Source: an uncultured Parafilimonas sp. (GTDB lineage: Bacteria > Bacteroidota > Bacteroidia > Chitinophagales > Chitinophagaceae). From it: 36,856 bases of DNA. Where the stretch lies: the NCBI GenBank assembly GCA_903882935.1, contig CAIRZB010000054.1, positions 1 to 36,856 on the forward strand, given 5' to 3'. Positions 31,836-36,856 of this stretch are shown here, in pieces (position 1 is the stretch's first letter; each line of letters starts with the position of its first letter). The notes below the pieces were generated by a model. The model had not been told where the DNA came from, did not search any database, and saw only the letters and a program-made list of their open reading frames with translations. The translations under genes were made by a program, and so were the position numbers.

Positions 31836-32882
31836 CTATGCAGCGCAGCCTTTAATATGCTTTACCGGCTTAAGCCTACTGCATTCGGGGCTAATGCCCT
31901 TTGCAACGCCAACTGCATACTCAACAATATCCGCCGTCGAGTGGGTAAGCACCAAGGGCGTAGGTTGCGGGCTGCCAAGCCAGCCGCCAATAATATTACT
32001 GAAGTTATCATCAATTTTTTTAACCACAGGCACATTAAATTGTTTAATGGCCTCAGCATTACACAATTGCTCATACTGGCCTTTTATGGGTATGCAAAGC
32101 AACTTTTTACCCATAAATAACGCTTCCGCAGGCGTTTCAAACCCTGCGCCCGTAATCATGCCGTGGCATTGTATCATGCTTTTATTAAAGGCACTGCCTC
32201 CAATAGGTATGAAGGTTATGTTACCGTCGCTTGTAGGTGTATTTACTTTTTTAGAAAAAACCTCGAACCGGATGCCTTTGATTTTTTTAAGTTGGGCGGA
32301 AACCGCCTCATCAGAATAGTGCGAAAGATATACCGTTATATGCCCCTTATCAGAAGCGTCGCTGCTGAGAATATCTTGCTTTATTATGGGGTTAAATATA
32401 AAGCTATCATAACGTTTAAAATGCAAGCCCACATAGGTAGTTGCCGGTGCGTAATACTTTAAAATAAGTCTCCCAAAAAAATCTCTCTTAGGCGACATCG
32501 GCGTGTTGTGCGAATAAAAACTGGCTTGGTGGCCGAAATTCACAGAAGGCACCCCTTTCAACCTGCACGAGAGGGATGTTATACTTTCAAAATCGTTTAA
32601 CACGATATCGTATTTCTCAACAGGCAACTGCCTGGCTTCTTTCCAAACCCTAAAAAGGCTAAATTCCTTAAATATCTTACCATAATCCAAGGAACCTTGG
32701 TTATTATAATATAAGCTAACGCCCTTGCTACGGTATTTAGTTGGCAGCGGATAATTTAGGTTGTTGTTACTGCCGCTCAAAAAAACATCTACCTCCCCGT
32801 ATTGCTTAAGGTAAGGCATAATTTCAGCTGCGCGGGCAATGTGACCGTTACCAGTTGCCTGTATCGCATACAATATTTTCAT
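31836..32882 (-). CDS. GT28/MurG-like glycosyltransferase
   Basis: The 348-residue GT-B fold glycosyltransferase has an N-terminal acceptor domain that begins MKILYAIQATGNGHIARA, with the glycine-rich loop near the start that is typical of MurG/UGT-like enzymes. The C-terminal nucleotide-sugar site is seen in GGSAFNKSMIQCHGMITGAG, then FETPAEALFMGKKLLCIP and GQYEQLCNA. It is cytoplasmic or peripheral to the inner membrane. It probably transfers a sugar to a lipid or polyprenyl acceptor; donor and acceptor cannot be told from sequence. It lies 5 nt downstream of an LpxH-like phosphatase gene, so the two are cotranscribed and likely act in one envelope glycolipid pathway (inference). Confidence 0.88.
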   Translation of the reverse strand: MKILYAIQATGNGHIARAAEIMPYLKQYGEVDVFLSGSNNNLNYPLPTKYRSKGVSLYYNNQGSLDYGKIFKEFSLFRVWKEARQLPVEKYDIVLNDFESITSLSCRLKGVPSVNFGHQASFYSHNTPMSPKRDFFGRLILKYYAPATTYVGLHFKRYDSFIFNPIIKQDILSSDASDKGHITVYLSHYSDEAVSAQLKKIKGIRFEVFSKKVNTPTSDGNITFIPIGGSAFNKSMIQCHGMITGAGFETPAEALFMGKKLLCIPIKGQYEQLCNAEAIKQFNVPVVKKIDDNFSNIIGGWLGSPQPTPLVLTHSTADIVEYAVGVAKGISPECSRLKPVKHIKGCAA

Positions 32883-32887
32883 TCAAC

Positions 32888-33787
32888 TCATACGCCTGCC
32901 GGCATTTTTTTTAGCAAGCCTGAAAGGCTTAGGCTGCTGGCTGCCAAACCCTCAATGTGGTTAAAAAACTGAACCTCATCTGTAACCACATTCAGTTCGG
33001 GCAGTTTTTTGTTCATTTCTGTGGCAGGAGTAGAAGCAAATTGCTTGGCATCGTAGTGATAAATGCTCCATTCACTATTATTATATTCCAAACAGGTAAG
33101 ATTTTCTATCCAATCTCCACTGTTCAAATATACAACTTTTCCGTCTTTTGTTTCAATCACCCGTTTTTGAGGCTGGTGAATATGACCACATATCACGTAA
33201 TCGTACTTTTTTTCAATCGCTAACTCTGCGGCGGTTTGCTCAAAGTTGCCAATCCACGAAACTGCTTTCTTAACGCTGTTTTTAACTTTTTTGCTAAAAC
33301 TCATTTTTTCGCGGCCCATTATCCTTAAGCACCAGTTAATAAAACTGTTAATCATTATCAAAAGGTCGTAGCCGTGCCCGCCCAGTTTTGCCACTATTTT
33401 CGCGCTGCCTTTGGTGGTGGCATCAAACACATCGCCGTGAAATATCCAGGTCATTTTCCCGTTTATTTCCATCACCATTTTGTCTGTAAGCTGAAAATTG
33501 CCAATTTGTATGTCGCTGTATCGGCGCAGCATCTCATCGTGGTTGCCAGTAATGTAAATAACTTGGCTGCCTTTACTCAGCAGGCTCATAATTTCTTTAA
33601 TAACCTGCATGTGGGCCACAGGAAAATAGCGTTTGTTAAACTGCCAGCCGTCAATAATATCGCCGTTTAATACAAGTATTTCTGGTTGAATACTTTTGAG
33701 ATAGTTTACAATTTCTTTAGCGTGGCAACCGAATGTACCTAAATGCAGGTCGCTCATTACAACCACGTCAACCTTTCTTCGTTCCAT
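32888..33787 (-). CDS. LpxH-like metallophosphatase (UDP-2,3-diacylglucosamine diphosphatase family)
   Basis: The 299-residue calcineurin-like phosphoesterase has motifs in order: D13-L-H15-L-G, G-D43-IID, G-N-H-D (81-84), WIFHGD, and GHIHQPQKR. Overall it resembles the LpxH/YbbF group, which hydrolyses UDP-diacylglucosamine in lipid A synthesis, but it is longer than E. coli LpxH (about 240) and has a basic amphipathic middle segment (FINWCLRIMGREKMSFSKKVKN) suited to membrane contact. Bacteroidota often carry more than one such protein, so a role with the cotranscribed glycosyltransferase in another glycolipid is as likely as lipid A. A -7-like box (reverse strand, 33805-33812) precedes it. 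Confidence 0.85.
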   Translation of the reverse strand: MERRKVDVVVMSDLHLGTFGCHAKEIVNYLKSIQPEILVLNGDIIDGWQFNKRYFPVAHMQVIKEIMSLLSKGSQVIYITGNHDEMLRRYSDIQIGNFQLTDKMVMEINGKMTWIFHGDVFDATTKGSAKIVAKLGGHGYDLLIMINSFINWCLRIMGREKMSFSKKVKNSVKKAVSWIGNFEQTAAELAIEKKYDYVICGHIHQPQKRVIETKDGKVVYLNSGDWIENLTCLEYNNSEWSIYHYDAKQFASTPATEMNKKLPELNVVTDEVQFFNHIEGLAASSLSLSGLLKKMPAGV

Positions 33788-33804
33788 ATTATTAGTAAGT
33801 TTAG

Positions 33805-33812
33805 CAAAACTA
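33805..33812 (-). promoter_or_regulatory. Possible -7 box for the phosphatase-glycosyltransferase operon
   Basis: The reverse strand reads TAGTTTTG, a consensus -7 box, 17 nt before the ATG at 33787. I find no clear -33 partner. Confidence 0.4.
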
Positions 33813-33953
33813 TACGTGTTGCGTTACGTGTATATTAACCAGATATGAACTAATTGTAAACCCTTTACAAACGAACAATCGTGTAGTGCAAATATATAAT
33901 GCAATTTGTTTATGTGTGCTTGTTTTATACACATGTTATAACCATTTAAGCAA

Positions 33954-33961
33954 TATATTTG
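33954..33961 (+). promoter_or_regulatory. Possible -7 box for the TIM-barrel isomerase gene
   Basis: TATATTTG matches TAnnTTTG and lies 25 nt before the ATG at 33987. The -33 region has no good TTTG at the right distance. Confidence 0.4.
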
Positions 33962-33986
33962 ACAATAAATACATGCTTGCTGCATT

Positions 33987-34913
33987 ATGGACAGGAGAAG
34001 CTTTTTAGAAACAACGGCATCCACCACCACGGCGTTGATGCTCACCTCATTACAAACATTCGCTACAGCCAACAAACCAAGTTTTACTATGCAACAAAAT
34101 TTTAGCCTGAAACTACTGGCCACCAATTGGGGCTTTAGCGGCACCATTGACGAGTATTGTGCCAATGTAAAAAAAGAAGGCTATGATGGTATTGAGATTT
34201 GGTGGCCGGTTGAACAACAAGGGCAGGACGAGCTTTTTGCCGCGCTAAAAAAACATTCGCTTGAAGTGGGCTTTTTAACCGCCGGGCATGAAAGCGTGTA
34301 CAAAGAACATTTTGACACCTTTACCAAAATGATTGGTGCCGCAGCGTACAACAAAGTACAAAAGCCGTTGTACATAAATTGCCATTCTGGCCGCGACTAT
34401 TTTACCTACGAGCAAAACAAAACCCTCGTAGACTATACAATGGCACTGGCCAAACAAACCGGTATAAAAATTTGCCACGAAACACACCGCTCGCGCATGT
34501 TGTTTGCCGCACCGGTAGCTAGGCATTATTTTGACACAATACCTGGCTTGCGCATAACATTTGACGTATCCCACTGGTGTAATGTAAGCGAGACCCTGCT
34601 GCACGACCAGCAGGAAACGGTTGATATTGCCTTGCAGCGGGTTGACCACATTCACGCCCGTATAGGCCACGCAGAAGGGCCGCAGGTAAATGACCCTCGT
34701 GCCCCAGAGTGGTCAGATGCCGTAAAGGCGCACTTTAACTGGTGGGACAAAGTGGTAGCGCTTAAAAAACAACAAGGCGACACCCTAACCATACTTACTG
34801 AGTTTGGCCCGCCTGACTATATGCCAACCTTACCTTACACCCGGCAGCCGCTTGCAGACCAATGGGCGATAAATGTACACATGATGCATTTGTTGCGGGA
34901 GCGGTATAAGTAG
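33987..34913 (+). CDS. Secreted sugar-phosphate-isomerase-like TIM-barrel protein (Tat signal)
   Basis: The 308-residue protein begins MDRRSFLETTASTTTALM, a twin-arginine (RRSFL) Tat signal, implying folded export, perhaps with bound metal. The body is an AP-endonuclease-2-type TIM barrel as in xylose isomerase-like and hydroxypyruvate isomerase proteins. Likely metal ligands are in YINCHSG, ICHETHR, ITFDVSHW and LTEFGPP, with HIHARIGHAEGP as a substrate-site block. It probably isomerises or epimerises a sugar or sugar derivative in the periplasm. Such exported isomerases are common in Bacteroidota and Planctomycetes beside PSC1-type cytochrome proteins, and the next gene is exactly that, 85 nt on, so they may share a transcript. 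Confidence 0.88.
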   Translation: MDRRSFLETTASTTTALMLTSLQTFATANKPSFTMQQNFSLKLLATNWGFSGTIDEYCANVKKEGYDGIEIWWPVEQQGQDELFAALKKHSLEVGFLTAGHESVYKEHFDTFTKMIGAAAYNKVQKPLYINCHSGRDYFTYEQNKTLVDYTMALAKQTGIKICHETHRSRMLFAAPVARHYFDTIPGLRITFDVSHWCNVSETLLHDQQETVDIALQRVDHIHARIGHAEGPQVNDPRAPEWSDAVKAHFNWWDKVVALKKQQGDTLTILTEFGPPDYMPTLPYTRQPLADQWAINVHMMHLLRERYK

Positions 34914-34998
34914 CCTAACCTGTAGTGGGCGACCGGTGATTTTATTACCCTATTTTCGTGTCAATTTAATAACCAGTGCCGTAAAATTATTTTAACTT

Positions 34999-36417
34999 GT
35001 GTTAATCAGCATTACCGCATTTATAGGCCACCTGCACCCGGCCATCATACATTTGCCCATAGGGGTATTATTAACGGCCCTGTTGTTGCAATGGCTGGGG
35101 AGCCTGCAAAAATACCATCTGCTGCGGCCTGCCGTACCTTTTGTGTTACTGGCCGGGGCCTTTACCGCGCTAATTTCGTGCGTAACGGGTTATATATTAT
35201 CCTTGGGTGATGAGTACGATAAAAACTTGGCAAGCTGGCATATGTGGATGGGCATTTGCACCACATTTGTTGCTTTTTTATTATACGCAAAGGCTAAAAA
35301 CCCCCAATTTGGTGCAAACCGAACTGTGCTGTCAATTGCCTTACTTGCCCTAATATTCATTACCGGCCATTTAGGCGGCTCGCTTACACACGGGTCAGAT
35401 TATTTTACAAAACCGCTTACGGATATTTTTAGCAACGACACATCTGCCTCCGCCACAATAAAACCGATTGCCAATGTGCAAGAAGCAAATGTGTATGCCG
35501 ACATAGCATCACCTATATTACAAACCAAATGTTATTCATGCCACGGCCCAAACAAGCAAAAAGGCAGTTTACGCCTAGATGACAGCTTTAGCATTGCAAA
35601 AGGCGGGAAAGACGGCCTTGTGATAAAAAATGGCAACGGGGACGCCAGCGAATTGATAAAACGCATGTTACTGCCGATGAATGACGATGACCACATGCCC
35701 CCAAAAGAGAAACCCCAGCCTACCGCCGAACAAATTGCGCTGTTACATTGGTGGATTGACAATGGGGCAAGCTTTAATAAAAAAGTAAAACAGTTAAGCC
35801 AACCCACAGGCATAAAAAAAACATTGCTGGCTTTACAAACAACGGCCTCATCAAAACAAGACATTTTAGATATACCCACCGCGCCCGTTGAGCAGGCGGA
35901 CGCAAACATAGTAAAATCACTGTCTAGCCACGGCATAGTTGTACTGCCATTGGCCCAAAACAGCAACTACCTTTTGGTTAGCTTTGTAACAGACACAACG
36001 GTTACGGCAGAGGTGTTAAAATTACTAGTAATCCTTAAAAAACAGCTTGCGTGGTTAAAGCTTAACAACACCAATATAGGCGACAGTGCTATTGGGTACG
36101 TAGCACAGCTAACAGCTTTAACTCGGTTGGATGTAGCACACACACGTATAACCGACAAGGGGCTGCAACTGTTGCTGCCTTTAAAAAACCTGGCATATTT
36201 AAACTTAACGGGTACCGCTGTTACGCAACAAGGGCTTTTGCCACTAAAATCGCTTACGGGTTTGCGCTCTGTGTACCTTTACCGTACTAGTGTTGCCAAA
36301 AATGCATATGCCCTAATTAAATCGGCCTTCCCCAAAACAAATATTGACACAGGAGGCTACAACGTACCCACCTTGGTGACCGACACCACAGAAGTGAAGG
36401 CTAAAAGAGAATACTAA
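34999..36417 (+). CDS. DUF2231 membrane domain + PSC1-type c cytochrome + leucine-rich repeats
   Basis: The start is GTG 34999, the first possible start after an in-frame TAA. The 472-residue protein has four N-terminal membrane helices of DUF2231 type (begins with FIGHLHPAIIHLPIGVLL), then a periplasmic planctomycete-type cytochrome C domain with the haem motif C178-YS-C181-H182 and probable distal ligand M233 (DDDHMPP), then a linker, then leucine-rich-like repeats (about 350-455: AWLKLNNTNIGDSAIGYVAQLTALTRLDVAHTRIT). Proteins of this architecture recur in Bacteroidota and Planctomycetes in loci for carbohydrate breakdown, often with isomerases as here, but their electron partner is unknown. 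A hairpin candidate follows. Confidence 0.9.
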   Translation: MLISITAFIGHLHPAIIHLPIGVLLTALLLQWLGSLQKYHLLRPAVPFVLLAGAFTALISCVTGYILSLGDEYDKNLASWHMWMGICTTFVAFLLYAKAKNPQFGANRTVLSIALLALIFITGHLGGSLTHGSDYFTKPLTDIFSNDTSASATIKPIANVQEANVYADIASPILQTKCYSCHGPNKQKGSLRLDDSFSIAKGGKDGLVIKNGNGDASELIKRMLLPMNDDDHMPPKEKPQPTAEQIALLHWWIDNGASFNKKVKQLSQPTGIKKTLLALQTTASSKQDILDIPTAPVEQADANIVKSLSSHGIVVLPLAQNSNYLLVSFVTDTTVTAEVLKLLVILKKQLAWLKLNNTNIGDSAIGYVAQLTALTRLDVAHTRITDKGLQLLLPLKNLAYLNLTGTAVTQQGLLPLKSLTGLRSVYLYRTSVAKNAYALIKSAFPKTNIDTGGYNVPTLVTDTTEVKAKREY

Positions 36418-36420
36418 CCG

Positions 36421-36475
36421 GGTGGGCAACACAGCCAAGCTGTGGCTGCACGCAGTTATTTTTTTAAGACCCACC
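36421..36475 (+). terminator. Terminator-like structure after the cytochrome gene
   Basis: CAGCCA (36432-36437) pairs with TGGCTG (36443-36448), nested inside GGTGGG (36421-36426) pairing with CCCACC (36470-36475), with a run of seven T between. The arrangement is not a textbook terminator, so confidence is low. Confidence 0.35.
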
Positions 36476-36598
36476 AATACACGCAGGCGTACGTATCACA
36501 AACTTTCTTTATTAGGCCATTGTTGCCAAACAGTTGCTGGGGAAGATATTTAGCTTAAATTGCTGCGCTAACATTCAGCTAAATCTATAAACCGGGGT

Positions 36599-36856
36599 AT
36601 GAAAATAACAGACCTTAGCAGGCGCATTTTACAGGGAGATTTTAGCTTTCTCTCATTTTTCAAATCAAACAAAAACGCGTCTCTCCACCCTGCGGAACTG
36701 GCCAAAGTATTGGCAAACCTGCCGAAAGATGCTACCCTAAAGGCTTTTGAACAGTTATCGTTGCCCATGCAAATAAGCGTTTTTGCTTACCTAGACGTAC
36801 AGCGCCAGCGTTTTTTGCTTAAAAGCGTACCCGAGCAAACAGGCAGGGCCATACTA
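36599..36856 (+). CDS. MgtE-type magnesium transporter, N-terminal part only
   Basis: From ATG 36599 the frame stays open to the end of the window (86 codons). The sequence has MKITDLSRRILQGDFSFLSFF followed by LHPAELAKVLANLPKDATLKAFEQL and LDVQRQRFLLKSVPEQTGRAIL, the helical-superhelix pattern of the MgtE intracellular N domain (LHPADxAxxLexLp...). In MgtE this domain and the CBS pair sense cytoplasmic Mg2+ and gate the membrane domain, which would lie beyond the window. The 3' end is missing, so a CBS-only relative is not excluded. Confidence 0.75.
   Translation, partial: MKITDLSRRILQGDFSFLSFFKSNKNASLHPAELAKVLANLPKDATLKAFEQLSLPMQISVFAYLDVQRQRFLLKSVPEQTGRAIL

Overview
The window is an ordinary-looking chromosomal stretch of a Bacteroidota bacterium, most likely Chitinophagaceae or a close relative. 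I infer this from a TonB-dependent receptor, Bacteroidota-type promoters (TTG, then 19-24 nt, then TAnnTTTG), the near absence of Shine-Dalgarno sequences, and protein families typical of that phylum (CarboxypepD_reg-like, PepSY-like, ATL-type MGMT, DUF5522, PSC1/DUF2231 cytochrome). There are no tRNA or rRNA genes, no transposase and no CRISPR array. I see no prophage or defence island.

Layout. 1-5281: a TonB receptor (5' end outside the window), a beta-helix lipoprotein and a secreted metallophosphoesterase, possibly a nutrient (phosphate?) scavenging cassette. 5389-9747: a PepSY-like gene split by an in-frame stop, two tandem paralogous six-TM histidine kinases without response regulators, and two small genes. 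9917-13685: a secreted phosphodiesterase/phosphatase with a PA14 domain, and a GH9 glycosidase. 13832-17734: a frameshifted VOC gene, a 2Fe-2S ferredoxin with a TetR regulator, a PfkB kinase, and asd behind a possible leader-peptide attenuator. 17735-22393: a hairpin-rich intergenic element, a Cys-rich secreted peptide, and an overlapping operon of glucosaminidase-like protein, SGNH hydrolase and MBOAT acyltransferase (cell-envelope O-acylation). 22394-29257: a possible broken small membrane gene, beta-carbonic anhydrase, S9 peptidase, a MITE/REP-like inverted repeat, mscL (tail frameshifted), scpA, and a CocE/NonD hydrolase. 29403-33787: an ATL-type MGMT homologue, a DUF5522 protein overlapping trmB, a CarboxypepD_reg-like exported protein, and a glycosyltransferase plus LpxH-like phosphatase operon. 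33987-36856: a Tat-type TIM-barrel isomerase, a DUF2231/cytochrome/LRR membrane protein, and the start of an mgtE-like Mg2+ transporter.

The observations most worth a second look are three. (1) Upstream of asd lie a consensus promoter, a 21-codon ORF rich in aspartate-family residues, a perfect terminator, a candidate antiterminator and a hairpin hiding a strong Shine-Dalgarno sequence. (2) Several genes are disrupted or ambiguous at homopolymers (T8, C7, T8), which points to assembly errors or to slippage. (3) Several intergenic regions carry paired inverted repeats that look like dispersed elements.
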